This document shows, piece after piece, positions 51,923-61,793 of a stretch of DNA of 64,000 nucleotides; position 1 is the first letter of the stretch; each line of letters opens with the position of its first letter. Source of the stretch: Bacillus sp. (in: firmicutes). GTDB taxonomy: Bacteria > Bacillota > Bacilli > Bacillales > Salisediminibacteriaceae. The notes under the pieces are model-generated. The model did not search any database. It was not told where the DNA came from and was given only the letters and a program-made list of their open reading frames with translations. The stretch spans positions 32,326-96,325 of the forward strand of contig PWLM01000046.1 of assembly GCA_003560495.1 (NCBI GenBank), read 5' to 3'. The translations under genes and the position numbers were made by a program.

Positions 51923-52631
51923 ATTCTCCCCGAAGAACAGCCAGCTCCTTATCAGTCAACTCCCGGTACTCCCCTGCTTCCAGCGTTTCATCAAGAAAAA
52001 GTGTCCCCATCCTTACTCTTTCCAATTCATTCACGTGATTTCCACACGCCGCCATCATCCTCTTTACCTGATGGTATTTCCCCTCCTGTATCGTAAGGAA
52101 AATCACTGTCGCAGCATCTGTCTGTGTGACACGGGCCGGCTTCGTTTCATACCCGTCGTCCAATTCTACGCCTGCTTCCAGTTTTTCACGGGCATTTTTC
52201 GTAAGCGGCTCAGCCAGTTCGACTCTATATTCTTTATCCACTTTATGCTTCGGTGAAGTTAATCTATGCGCAAGCCGGCCATCATTAGTAATAAGCAGCA
52301 GTCCTGTCGTATCTTTATCCAGCCGGCCGACAGGAAATGGAGCAAATAAAGCATCTTCCGGCGTCAGCAGGTCTATAACCGTTTCCTCTGTTTCATCCTC
52401 CGTCGCCGATACAAGGCCGGACGGTTTATTCATCATCAAATAAATAAATTCCCGGTACTCGACCGGTTCTCCAAATACTTCCACTTCCTGCTTTTCTGTA
52501 TCGATATGTGTCTTCCCGTCTTTTACGGCCTTCCCATCTGCTGTAAGAATTCCTTTCTTTAACAGTCCCTTTACTTCTTTCCGTGAGCCGTATCCCAGAT
52601 GCGCCAGCAGCTTATCTGCTCTCATTTTCAT
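51921..52631 (-). CDS. RsuA-family 16S rRNA pseudouridine synthase
   Basis: MKMRADKLLAHLGYGSRKEVKGLLKKG S4 domain; GRLDKDTTGLLLITNDG; start set at 52631. Confidence 0.92.
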   Translation of the reverse strand: MKMRADKLLAHLGYGSRKEVKGLLKKGILTADGKAVKDGKTHIDTEKQEVEVFGEPVEYREFIYLMMNKPSGLVSATEDETEETVIDLLTPEDALFAPFPVGRLDKDTTGLLLITNDGRLAHRLTSPKHKVDKEYRVELAEPLTKNAREKLEAGVELDDGYETKPARVTQTDAATVIFLTIQEGKYHQVKRMMAACGNHVNELERVRMGTLFLDETLEAGEYRELTDKELAVLRGE

Positions 52632-52814
52632 ATACTCCGCCTCCTTCTGCAAATTATTTCTTTTAAAACTTGTTAATATCCAATATTTTTTATAACCACC
52701 GACCGTATCTCCTGAATACATCCATCCGCTCTGAAAGAACTCACTTTTCTTCTGCTTCCACCATTCAGCGGACCTTAAAAAATGCCGGAACCTGGAACAG
52801 GCTCCGGCAGTCCT

Positions 52815-53990
52815 TTATTCATCTTCCCCGAACATAAAGTATTTTGTGCGTATATTGACATTCAGTACGAGTCCCATAGCGATCATATTAGTTACGAGGG
52901 CACTGCCGCCGTAACTGATGAAAGGAAGGGCCAGCCCTGTAATCGGTACGACCCCGATAGTCATCCCGATATTTTGAAATATCTGGAATACAAGCAGACC
53001 GATAACTCCTGCGGTTATATACGTCCCAAACGTATTGTTGCAGTTAAACGCAATAAGCACCATCCGGTAAAGCAGAAGGAAATAAACGACAACGAGAACC
53101 GTTGCTCCGATAAAACCAAATTCCTCTCCTATAACCGTGAAAATGAAGTCCGTATGGAGCTCCGGTATCATACCACTCTGCGTTTTTACTCCTTCTGTAA
53201 AGCCAGTTCCGAAAAGCTGGCCCGCCCCGATGCCCTGAAGTGCATGAAAAAGCTGGTACCCTTCAGCCCCTATATTTGCTGAAGGATCGAGCCAGGCATA
53301 AATTCTGCTGAGCTGGTGAGGCCGGATTACCTGTGTAAACACCTCGTAAAAGTTATTATGGAGCCAGACGAGCAGGGAGACCCCTCCAACGGCGGCACCT
53401 GCGATAAGGCCAATAATACGGAAACTGACACCTGCCATGATAACCATAATGAAAATAATGGATCCTATAACAAGCGCTGTTCCAAGATCGGGCTGCAAAA
53501 GAATCAGGAAAAACGGCGGCAGCCCCACCCCGAGAATTTTCCCTACGACTACACTGTCTGACTTAAACGATTTTTCTCTCGGTTTCCTTGTAATAAAGAA
53601 CAGAAGATGAGCGAGTGAGATAATGATGAATATCTTAACAAACTCCGACGTCTGAAACGTAAACACATCGGGAATACCGATCCACCGCTGTGCCCCGTTT
53701 ACTTCGATTCCAAACAAGTGGGTCAGTATTAAAAGCACCATGCTGATAACATACAGCGGTATTGACAGCTTTTTCAGCGCTTCATAATCCACCACCATCG
53801 CTGCCAGCATAAGAATCGTACCTACAGCGAACCACAGAATCTGCCGCTGCACGAAAAAACTGGCCGGTACATTGTACTGTTCCGAGGAAGCAGCACTGAA
53901 AATGGCTATTAGACTAATACACATTAGTACAAATAGTAAAAATAATAAAGTATAATCCAACTGCTGTAGTGGACTTTTACGCTCCTGCAA
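52815..53990 (-). CDS. SEDS family peptidoglycan glycosyltransferase (RodA/FtsW), copy 1
   Basis: LLQPDLGTALV, LPFISYGGSALVTNMIAMGLVLNV. Confidence 0.93.
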   Translation of the reverse strand: MQERKSPLQQLDYTLLFLLFVLMCISLIAIFSAASSEQYNVPASFFVQRQILWFAVGTILMLAAMVVDYEALKKLSIPLYVISMVLLILTHLFGIEVNGAQRWIGIPDVFTFQTSEFVKIFIIISLAHLLFFITRKPREKSFKSDSVVVGKILGVGLPPFFLILLQPDLGTALVIGSIIFIMVIMAGVSFRIIGLIAGAAVGGVSLLVWLHNNFYEVFTQVIRPHQLSRIYAWLDPSANIGAEGYQLFHALQGIGAGQLFGTGFTEGVKTQSGMIPELHTDFIFTVIGEEFGFIGATVLVVVYFLLLYRMVLIAFNCNNTFGTYITAGVIGLLVFQIFQNIGMTIGVVPITGLALPFISYGGSALVTNMIAMGLVLNVNIRTKYFMFGEDE

Positions 53991-54004
53991 TATTTTTCAC
54001 CTTC

Positions 54005-55186
54005 TTACACGCTGCGAATCTTTGGCCGCTGCGGTTTCGGCACGTCTTCGTGCTCTTCTTCACGCTTAAACCTTTCCTGACGCCTGCGCTCTGTATTTCT
54101 CGAAATATTGGCAAGTATGCCTAACGAAATAAGGGTAACAAGCAGCGATGAACCTCCGTAACTTAAGAAAGGAAAAGGAATCCCGGTAATTGGCAGAACC
54201 CCGCTTACTGCTCCTGCATTAAAAATCACCTGGATAGCAAGCTGCATCACAATACCAAAAGCCAGCAGGCTGCCAAAAGCGTCCCGGCAGCGTACACCGA
54301 TCAGCACCCCGCGCCCGATGATAAAGGCCATCCCCCCAAGCGCCAGCATAATGCCGAACATCCCGAGTTCTTCACTGACAATAGCAAGAATAAAATCTGT
54401 GTGCGCTTCCGGAAGATAGAACAGTTTCTGTACACTCTGCCCAAATCCCGCTCCGGAAACTCCCCCGTGGGCAATGGCTATATATGACTGTACGAGTTGA
54501 AATCCTTCGGTCTGCTCCAATTCAAAAGCATTTCTGAACCCTACGAGACGGTTCATCCGGTATTCCTCGGAACTTGCGTAATAATACAGCCCTGCGCCTG
54601 CAAGCACTGCCAGAGCCCCGAGATGTTTCATTCTTGCTCCGGAGAAAAAGGCGATTAATCCAGCGACAAGAACTATTGAAGTACCTGTCCCGAGATCCGG
54701 CTGTCTCATAATTAATAGAAAGACAAGTATAACGATTACAAGCGGGGGCATAAGCCCTTTTTTAAAGTCATCGATATATGCCTGCTTTCGGGAATAAATA
54801 TACGCGACGTAAATAATCATTCCGAGTTTCACGAATTCTGAAGGCTGAATTGTCAGACCTCCTGCGGAAATCCAACGCGTAGCTCCGTTTACAGTATGCC
54901 CGAGTCCCGGAACAAGTACAAGAGCCAAAAGAATAAAGCTGGATATAAGAATAAACGGAATAAGTTTCCGGAAAGCCCGGTATGGAAAAAACATAAAAAC
55001 TGTAAACATAACAACTGACATAAAAAGCCAGATTAAATGACGAGTAAAGAAAAACGTTTCATTTTCATACGACTGATAACCCTGTACAAAACTTGCACTG
55101 TATACCATAAGCAGTCCGAAACAGGACATGACAACAATAGCAATAATTATGTACCAATCTATGTAAAGCTTCTGCTTTTCTTCCAC
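54005..55186 (-). CDS. SEDS family peptidoglycan glycosyltransferase (FtsW/RodA), copy 2
   Basis: MRQPDLGTGTSIVLVAGLIAFFSG, IPFPFLSYGGSSLLVTLISLGILANI. Confidence 0.93.
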   Translation of the reverse strand: MEEKQKLYIDWYIIIAIVVMSCFGLLMVYSASFVQGYQSYENETFFFTRHLIWLFMSVVMFTVFMFFPYRAFRKLIPFILISSFILLALVLVPGLGHTVNGATRWISAGGLTIQPSEFVKLGMIIYVAYIYSRKQAYIDDFKKGLMPPLVIVILVFLLIMRQPDLGTGTSIVLVAGLIAFFSGARMKHLGALAVLAGAGLYYYASSEEYRMNRLVGFRNAFELEQTEGFQLVQSYIAIAHGGVSGAGFGQSVQKLFYLPEAHTDFILAIVSEELGMFGIMLALGGMAFIIGRGVLIGVRCRDAFGSLLAFGIVMQLAIQVIFNAGAVSGVLPITGIPFPFLSYGGSSLLVTLISLGILANISRNTERRRQERFKREEEHEDVPKPQRPKIRSV

Positions 55187-55515
55187 ATTCGCCCACCTCC
55201 CCGATGAGCACTGCTCATGCTGATTCCTATATTATAGCAGATGCCTTCCCCTGCATAAAGAGGGCTTTAGATGGGGAAAACACTTTTACACACCAGCATA
55301 GGCTTTCCGTTGTAATCGGTGGGATAACGAAACCGAAAACGGCCCGTAGAAGCGAAGTTTTCTAAGTTTAACAAAGCTGTTTAAAAAAAAGTGGTTTATT
55401 CACTTGATTCATGTGCGCTTAATTTATGGACTTGCTTCTTCATATGCTATAATAGGAAAAACCGGTGCCCTGATTTGTGCATTCCTAAGAACGACTCAGA
55501 AATGAGGTGAACAGC

Positions 55516-55857
55516 ATGGAAGACTTGACCATGTGTCCTAAATTCGAAACTGCTTTTCAGCTTCTCGGAAAACGCTGGAACGGTTTAATTATACGCGTGC
55601 TTCTTCACGGGCCATCCCGTTTTCGGGATATTTCCTCCCACATTCCCAACATGAGTGACAAAATGCTCGTAGACCGGCTCAAGCAGCTGGAAATCAACGG
55701 TATTATCGAAAGGAAAGTATACCCGGAAACCCCGGTCCGCATCGAATACCAGCTGACTTCCAAAGGGCGTGCCCTGGAACCTGCACTCGATGAAATTCAG
55801 TCCTGGGCTGAAAACTGGGTCGAAAACGACATCCCGGAACCAGTAGAAAATCAGTAA
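55516..55857 (+). CDS. HxlR-family winged-helix regulator
   Basis: MCPKFETAFQLLGKRWNGLIIRVLLHGPSRFRDISSHIPNMSDKMLVDRLKQLEINGII. Confidence 0.92.
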   Translation: MEDLTMCPKFETAFQLLGKRWNGLIIRVLLHGPSRFRDISSHIPNMSDKMLVDRLKQLEINGIIERKVYPETPVRIEYQLTSKGRALEPALDEIQSWAENWVENDIPEPVENQ

Positions 55858-55859
55858 TA

Positions 55860-55898
55860 AAGAAGGTTTCCGCCGGATGGTGGAAACCTTCTTTATGT
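55860..55898. terminator. Terminator between convergent hxlR-type gene and ytgP
   Basis: ataaagaaggtttcc...ggaaaccttctttat: 15-bp stem. Confidence 0.8.
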
Positions 55899-55976
55899 AC
55901 TGTCTCCGATTTCTTTTTTCATTACGTGAAGAGAGTCCCCAGATGGTTCAAAATATTACCGGTATATTTTTATTGA

Positions 55977-57590
55977 CTATCTTTTCAGCACAGCAAAACG
56001 ATGTCCGAGCACACGTCCGGCGAGACCGGATCTTACAGTAAGATTTAAATAGATGATGATTCCTGCTGCGATGGAAAGTCCCAGGATGATACCTGCATTC
56101 CATCGATTGTCCATTGGAAAAAAACGTTCCAGACCGAAAGCAATATATAACACTACCGCTGCCATTATGAATGTGTAAATAACAACCTGCCGAAGACGCT
56201 TGAAAATTATACTGTAATCAAATTGTGCGTACTTTCCTATTGCCCAGACGTTAACAGTGACGGACAGCATATAGCCGCCTAATGTGGCAAATACGCCTCC
56301 CTGCGGTCCGAACCATTGAATAAACAGGCTGTTGAAAAGGACTTTAAACAAAAGACCTGCAACGAGAGCAATAACGGCGAATTTCTGCTGGTTAATCCCC
56401 TGAAGGAGTGATGCTGTAACTGCAAAGACAGCGAAGAAAACAGCTACCGGAGCATACGTGCGGAGCATTTCTCCTCCGATTGACACTTCACCAAGACCAA
56501 AAAGTGCAGCATAGGCAGGCTCTGAAAGCACCATCAGCCCTGCAGCGGCCGGAATGGTAAGAAAGAGAATGATCTGATACGTCTGTGTAATCGTACGCTG
56601 CAGCCTGTCGGTATCTCCGTTCGTATAGGCGCTTGTTATAGTAGGGAGAATTGTCAGAGACATAGCAGTAGCAATGGACACCGGAATTAATATGAGCTTA
56701 TGCGTGGACTGGGTGAAAGATGCATAGTACGTTTCTGCAATCGGCTGGACAAATCCGGCATCTCTCATCGCCGGATTAAACGTCCACAAGTCGATCGTCT
56801 GATAAAGAGGGATTGCCAGCCCTACAAAAGACAGCGGAATCGCGTAGCGAAAGAGCTCCCTGTACATTTTTGTAAGCGGGATCTTATGATCCACTGTGCT
56901 TTCCTCAAGCATTTTCTGCATTCCGGCATAGCGTCTGCGCCAGTACCAGAGAAGAACGGCGAGCCCCCCGAGAGCTCCCGCAAAGGCCCCGAAAGTAGCA
57001 AAACCTACCGCTGTTCCAAGTTCCCCGTCGAGCGTGTACATAATGACGTATGTAACGACAAGAATAAATGCGATACGGATAATTTGTTCAATAACCTGGG
57101 AGACAGCTGTCGGTCCCATGGATTGATTCCCTTGAAAAAAACCACGAATAATGGCCATTACCGGGACTACGAGCAGTGCTACACTCACCATGCGGATCGT
57201 AAAGACTGCGTCCCCGACTGAATTCCCTTCCAGACTATCCGGATCCAGCACCCGGTTGGCGATCATTTCTGCCGAAAAAAATAAGGCGAGAAAAGCAATG
57301 AACCCGGTAATGGACATAATAATCAAGCCGGATTTCAAGAGGCGCTGCCCGGTATGGTAGTCCCCAAGTGCGTTATACTTCGAAACGAATTTAGAGACGG
57401 CAAGCGGCACTCCGAGTGTCGCCAGACTGAGAAGTACCGTGTAGGGCGTATAGCCGTATGTATACAACGCCAGACCCTGGTGGCCGACGATGGATGTAAA
57501 AGGGAAAATATAAATCAGGCCGAGCATTTTCGAAATGAAAATGCTCGCCGTAAGAATCATTGTTCCCCGTAGTAACTGTTGATCTGACAT
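55977..57590 (-). CDS. ytgP: Polysaccharide biosynthesis / lipid II flippase-like protein (YtgP/MurJ-like)
   Basis: 537 aa, LLRGTMILTASIFISKMLGLIYIFPF; MOP superfamily. Confidence 0.88.
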   Translation of the reverse strand: MSDQQLLRGTMILTASIFISKMLGLIYIFPFTSIVGHQGLALYTYGYTPYTVLLSLATLGVPLAVSKFVSKYNALGDYHTGQRLLKSGLIIMSITGFIAFLALFFSAEMIANRVLDPDSLEGNSVGDAVFTIRMVSVALLVVPVMAIIRGFFQGNQSMGPTAVSQVIEQIIRIAFILVVTYVIMYTLDGELGTAVGFATFGAFAGALGGLAVLLWYWRRRYAGMQKMLEESTVDHKIPLTKMYRELFRYAIPLSFVGLAIPLYQTIDLWTFNPAMRDAGFVQPIAETYYASFTQSTHKLILIPVSIATAMSLTILPTITSAYTNGDTDRLQRTITQTYQIILFLTIPAAAGLMVLSEPAYAALFGLGEVSIGGEMLRTYAPVAVFFAVFAVTASLLQGINQQKFAVIALVAGLLFKVLFNSLFIQWFGPQGGVFATLGGYMLSVTVNVWAIGKYAQFDYSIIFKRLRQVVIYTFIMAAVVLYIAFGLERFFPMDNRWNAGIILGLSIAAGIIIYLNLTVRSGLAGRVLGHRFAVLKR

Positions 57591-57617
57591 ATTTACCTAT
57601 CTCCTGCTCTTTTCCGT

Positions 57618-58019
57618 TTAGCCTTTAATTATTTTTACATATACATTTCTGGAGCGCGGCCCGTCAAACTCACAGAAGTAAATACCCTGCCATGTGCCGA
57701 GAATCATCCGGCCGCTGTCAATAAGAACAACCTGTGACGCCCCGACGGTACTTGCTTTAAGATGAGAAGCTGTATTTCCTTCCATATGGCGGTATTTCGG
57801 ATGATCCCATGGATAAACTTCATCAAAACGCATGAGCATATCAGATTTCACATCCGGGTCTGCATTTTCATTAATCGTAATACCTGCGGTAGTATGGGCA
57901 CAATAAATGTAAACGACCCCGTCCTCTACCGCTTCTCTACTGATGACATTCTGGACCTGATTCGTAATATCGATCATTTCGTCCCGTTGATTTGTTTTTA
58001 CGGACAGTTTCTCTATCAA
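57618..58019 (-). CDS. YjbQ family (secondary thiamine-phosphate synthase-like)
   Basis: [23 protein letters not shown]...[18 protein letters not shown]. Confidence 0.92.
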   Translation of the reverse strand: MIEKLSVKTNQRDEMIDITNQVQNVISREAVEDGVVYIYCAHTTAGITINENADPDVKSDMLMRFDEVYPWDHPKYRHMEGNTASHLKASTVGASQVVLIDSGRMILGTWQGIYFCEFDGPRSRNVYVKIIKG

Positions 58020-58832
58020 TTAAGACTCCTCCCCCTGTGCTCTGGCATGTTCGTTTGCAGCCTGTACGGCCTGCTGAAACATGCGGTCGACACCGTACGT
58101 ATCAAGTACACGCAGCCCTTCCGCTGTGGATCCTCCTGGAGAAGCGACCTGTTCCATAAGATCATCCGGGCTGTGGCCGGCTTCAAGCATCGCGACAGAC
58201 CCTTTCATCATCTGAACGACAAGCCGTCTTGCCTGTTCCTCAGAAATACCATACTTCACTGCTGCCTCTTCAAGCGCTTTTTCCACATAATAAATAAATG
58301 CCGGAGCACTGCCGGTAACCGCAGTCAGGTTGTGCACCTGTTCCGAAGTAAGTTCCTCCGCCGGACCGATTGCATTAAGGAGCGCCTCAATGTAAGGCCG
58401 GTGATGGCTTTCCACGGACCGTCCGCACGTATACGTCGACATGGACATACCGATCTGTGCAGCTGTATTCGGCATTATCCAGCAGACCGGTGTCTTTTCC
58501 GGAAGTCTGTGTTCAAGAAACTCCGGATCGATACCTGCTGCCACCGTTACTACAAGCTGGCCGCTGATGTGGGGACTTAATGCTCGAAGCAGCTCTTCAT
58601 GCGTCTGCGGTGGTGTTGCAAAAACAATAATATCATTTTCCTGTACAGCCTTCAGCCAGTCTGTCGTCATCTGCACACCGTATGTACTCTGCAGATGCTT
58701 CAGTTTTTCCTTGTTGGATCGATTAGCCATTGTGATAGTCCCAAAAGTTTCCCTGCTCGTTTTAACCACTCCTGAAACGACCGCTTCGGCCATCCGCCCG
58801 GCACCAATAAAAAGAATATCTGCTTTTTTCAC
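58020..58832 (-). CDS. proC: Pyrroline-5-carboxylate reductase
   Basis: ILFIGAGRMAEAVVSGV...VTGSAPAFIYYVEKALEEAAVKYG...VASPGGSTAEGL. Confidence 0.93.
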   Translation of the reverse strand: MKKADILFIGAGRMAEAVVSGVVKTSRETFGTITMANRSNKEKLKHLQSTYGVQMTTDWLKAVQENDIIVFATPPQTHEELLRALSPHISGQLVVTVAAGIDPEFLEHRLPEKTPVCWIMPNTAAQIGMSMSTYTCGRSVESHHRPYIEALLNAIGPAEELTSEQVHNLTAVTGSAPAFIYYVEKALEEAAVKYGISEEQARRLVVQMMKGSVAMLEAGHSPDDLMEQVASPGGSTAEGLRVLDTYGVDRMFQQAVQAANEHARAQGEES

Positions 58833-58985
58833 ATATAACAGCTCCTTTCCTTCTGCTTATTACTTTACCATTTTTCAACCACGAACCAAACTTATTTTAT
58901 GCCTTCCCAACCCCGGCAAGCAAAAAGCTGTCTTTTTTGAGGATTTCAAAAAAGACAGCTTTATTAATCATCGTAAGTGCTTTTA

Positions 58986-59684
58986 TCAGCTGATACGCTG
59001 CAGGCGCCGCTCCAGCTCTTTCAGCTTGAACTCCTGCTTGTGAGCCTTTTCGTAATGCTTCAGCCGGCGTTTCATGCGTCCTTTCGTCCAGGTAAAATCT
59101 GCAATTCCCTTATGGTTAAGGTACGTCGCAAAGAAGTCGAGATGACCGCTTTCGTATTTATTTTCCTTATCGACCGTGTCGATATACAGTTCAAATGCTT
59201 CTGTTACAGAAGCATTCTCCGGCACAAAATCTCCATAGGCTTCTGCGAGGCTTCTGTAGTTATTTTCACGAAGCTTCGTGAGAAAGGATTGAAGGAAAAG
59301 TTCTTCCTGGCCCTGCGTCTTAAATCCTTTGCGCTCAAGAAGCGAAAGGAACACTTTCAGTTCATTATGATAGAAGGAATACGCACGGCGCATATCCTTT
59401 GTCATGGAAAGATTTATATTGAAGGTTCCTTCCGAGCGTGCATAAAGCATATTCAGAAGGGCGCGGTTCGTTTCGGGCTTTAACAAAAAGGAAGGGTGTA
59501 CTGTTCTCAGGTATTTCTCAACCTCCTGATTTACTATTGACTGCTGCGCCTGTTTTCTATTCATCTCTTCCAGGGACCGGCTTCTTTCATAAGCTGCGTA
59601 TTGTTCAATACGTTCCTGGGTTTCTTTTGACCAGACCGCCCGCTTTTCGTTCAGTCTGGATTTCAGTCCTGCAAACATGTTCAA
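58986..59684 (-). CDS. Conserved hypothetical protein
   Basis: 232 aa charged ORF with good coding character; no family recognised. Confidence 0.7.
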   Translation of the reverse strand: MNMFAGLKSRLNEKRAVWSKETQERIEQYAAYERSRSLEEMNRKQAQQSIVNQEVEKYLRTVHPSFLLKPETNRALLNMLYARSEGTFNINLSMTKDMRRAYSFYHNELKVFLSLLERKGFKTQGQEELFLQSFLTKLRENNYRSLAEAYGDFVPENASVTEAFELYIDTVDKENKYESGHLDFFATYLNHKGIADFTWTKGRMKRRLKHYEKAHKQEFKLKELERRLQRIS

Positions 59685-59966
59685 ATTCTCCTCTCACACT
59701 CTTTTTTCTACTCGTTGATTTGATCTCCACAGAGCAGTGTAGCACATCCAAATCATAAATAAAATAGAGTTGTTGTAAAAAAACAAAACTATTTTAAAGC
59801 TCACGTCCTCTCATCACTTCTAACGACATTTCATATGGCTGTATCCCTGATTATAGTGATATTTGGTATTTGCAGCAATGTATCTGCTCACAGCATCCTT
59901 CTTGTTTTTCCTGCGTGATTTCCGTACAATCATTGCAGACACGATATGCAGGAAAGGAAGTTTATA

Positions 59967-61244
59967 ATGAGAGATGTAATTGTAATTGGAGGAGGGCCAT
60001 CAGGACTGATGGCTTCCGTCGCAGCAGCAGAAAATGGAGCCGACGTACTTCTTCTTGATAAAGGAAATAAGCTCGGACGTAAACTCGCTATTTCCGGAGG
60101 AGGCCGGTGCAATGTTACAAACCGGGTGGACGCTGCAGAAATTATTAAGCATATTCCGGGAAACGGCCGTTTTATGTACAGCCCTTTTTCTATTTTCAAT
60201 AATGAGGATATTATCAGCTTTTTCGAAACACTCGGTATCGAATTAAAGGAAGAGGATCACGGCCGAATGTTTCCAGTAAATGATAAGGCGATCGATGTCG
60301 TCCGGGCTTTACTGAATCGTATGCAGCAGCTCGAGGTGGAAATATGGAAGAAAACAGAGGTAAAAGATCTTCACTTCGGTAAGGATTCCCACCATACTGT
60401 GGAACTGGCAGACGGCGAAATTATAAAGTGCCGGAACATTATTATGGCGGTAGGCGGAAAGTCTGTGCCCCACACCGGTTCTACGGGAGACGGCTACCCT
60501 TGGGCAGAAAAGGCAGGACACACCATCACGGAGCTCTATCCGACGGAAGTACCGATAACTATGAGCGATGCTCATATAAAATCCAAGGAGCTGCAGGGAC
60601 TTTCATTAAGAAATGTCCGCCTCTCTGTCATTGATCCAAAGAAAAAGAAAGCTGTAAAAACCCATCAAGGGGACATGATTTTTACTCATTTCGGTGTTTC
60701 CGGTCCTATTGGACTGAGATGCAGCCAGTACGTTCTAAAAACGAAGAAAAAATACGACGTTCAGGAAGTACCGGTGGAAATTGATCTATTTCCGGAAGAA
60801 AACGAGGAACAGCTGTTTCAGCGGCTGAAAAAGCAGCTCGACGCCGCCCCTAAAAAAGCCGTTAAAAATGCTCTTTCCGGTTTTGTACCGGAGAGAATGC
60901 TTCCAGTTTGTCTGCGGTTTGCTTCCATAGCTCCTGATAATACGGGAACGGAGCTTGCCCACGATAAACTCCGTACTCTTTCCCGTATAATGAAACACTT
61001 CTCTCTTACGGCTGATGGCACACTGTCGATTGATAAAGCTTTCGTCACCGGCGGAGGAGTAAGTGTTAAAGAGGTTTATCCTAAACGGATGGAATCACGG
61101 CTTGTGGAAGGACTTTTCTTCTGCGGAGAGGTCATGGATCTTCACGGGTACACCGGAGGCTACAACATAACCGTCGCTTTCTCCACCGGTTATACAGCAG
61201 GACAGGCTGCCGCCGGACGGCTCAAAGAACCAGAACAGCTTTAA
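59967..61244 (+). CDS. ytfP: NAD(P)/FAD-dependent oxidoreductase (YtfP/HI0933 family)
   Basis: [52 protein letters not shown]. Confidence 0.93.
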   Translation: MRDVIVIGGGPSGLMASVAAAENGADVLLLDKGNKLGRKLAISGGGRCNVTNRVDAAEIIKHIPGNGRFMYSPFSIFNNEDIISFFETLGIELKEEDHGRMFPVNDKAIDVVRALLNRMQQLEVEIWKKTEVKDLHFGKDSHHTVELADGEIIKCRNIIMAVGGKSVPHTGSTGDGYPWAEKAGHTITELYPTEVPITMSDAHIKSKELQGLSLRNVRLSVIDPKKKKAVKTHQGDMIFTHFGVSGPIGLRCSQYVLKTKKKYDVQEVPVEIDLFPEENEEQLFQRLKKQLDAAPKKAVKNALSGFVPERMLPVCLRFASIAPDNTGTELAHDKLRTLSRIMKHFSLTADGTLSIDKAFVTGGGVSVKEVYPKRMESRLVEGLFFCGEVMDLHGYTGGYNITVAFSTGYTAGQAAAGRLKEPEQL

Positions 61245-61281
61245 AACGCTTTGAACGAATCGCTTCATATAAAAAGCATAA

Positions 61282-61313
61282 GGGGGACAGGACAATCTTT
61301 TGTCCTGTCCCCC
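61282..61313. terminator. Terminator hairpin C-left (duplicated)
   Basis: gggggacaggacaatcttttgtcctgtccccc. Confidence 0.85.
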
Positions 61314-61722
61314 AGAGTGTTAATTAAGTCTTGATTTTAGAATCATTATTCTTCTGAACGTCCAGCTTTCTCCTGCGCTCAGCCCTTGCCGTGGGGCTCG
61401 TCGTCAGCTGTTTGTCCTGCCGGCTTTGAAAAGGATCTTCCGATTTCGCTTTCTCCCACCGGCGTCCCCGCCGGACGTTCCGGAGGAAAAAGCCTCTCCT
61501 GAATGGAAGAAAGGGCGGAATCAACACGTTTTTAGAAGAGAAAACTTCTTTTTATTTTCCTGCTGGAGCTGCAGCAGGCGACTCCCTGGGCGATAGAGGA
61601 CGAGCAGAAGATCCGTTTGAGAGGAAGAAATCAGCTGAAGCCGGCCCGCCCGGAAATCGTCCTGTGGAGGCGAGAGCAGGGAAATGTCTACGCATGTATA
61701 AAAAACACTTTATAAACAGCCT
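61314..61722 (+). mobile_element. Terminator-associated repeat, copy C (full-length type, about 409 bp)
   Basis: agagtgttaattaagtcttgattttagaat...gtataaaaaacactttataaacagcct; collinear with copy B. Confidence 0.92.
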
Positions 61723-61754
61723 GGGGTACAGGACAATTTTTTGTCCTGTACCCC
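61723..61754. terminator. Terminator hairpin C-right (duplicate of 61282-61313)
   Basis: ggggtacaggacaattttttgtcctgtacccc. Confidence 0.85.
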
Positions 61755-61793
61755 TTCTTTATAAAAACAGCACCGTCCGGTTTTTATATTTTT

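Noticed and set aside
26172-61754. Idea that each pair of hairpins is simply two independent terminators, one per convergent gene
   Set aside because: Pairs at each locus are nearly identical over the full 32-37 bp including loops, while differing between loci; independent origin is implausible. An exact pair also occurs at a non-convergent junction (44.8/47.96 kb).
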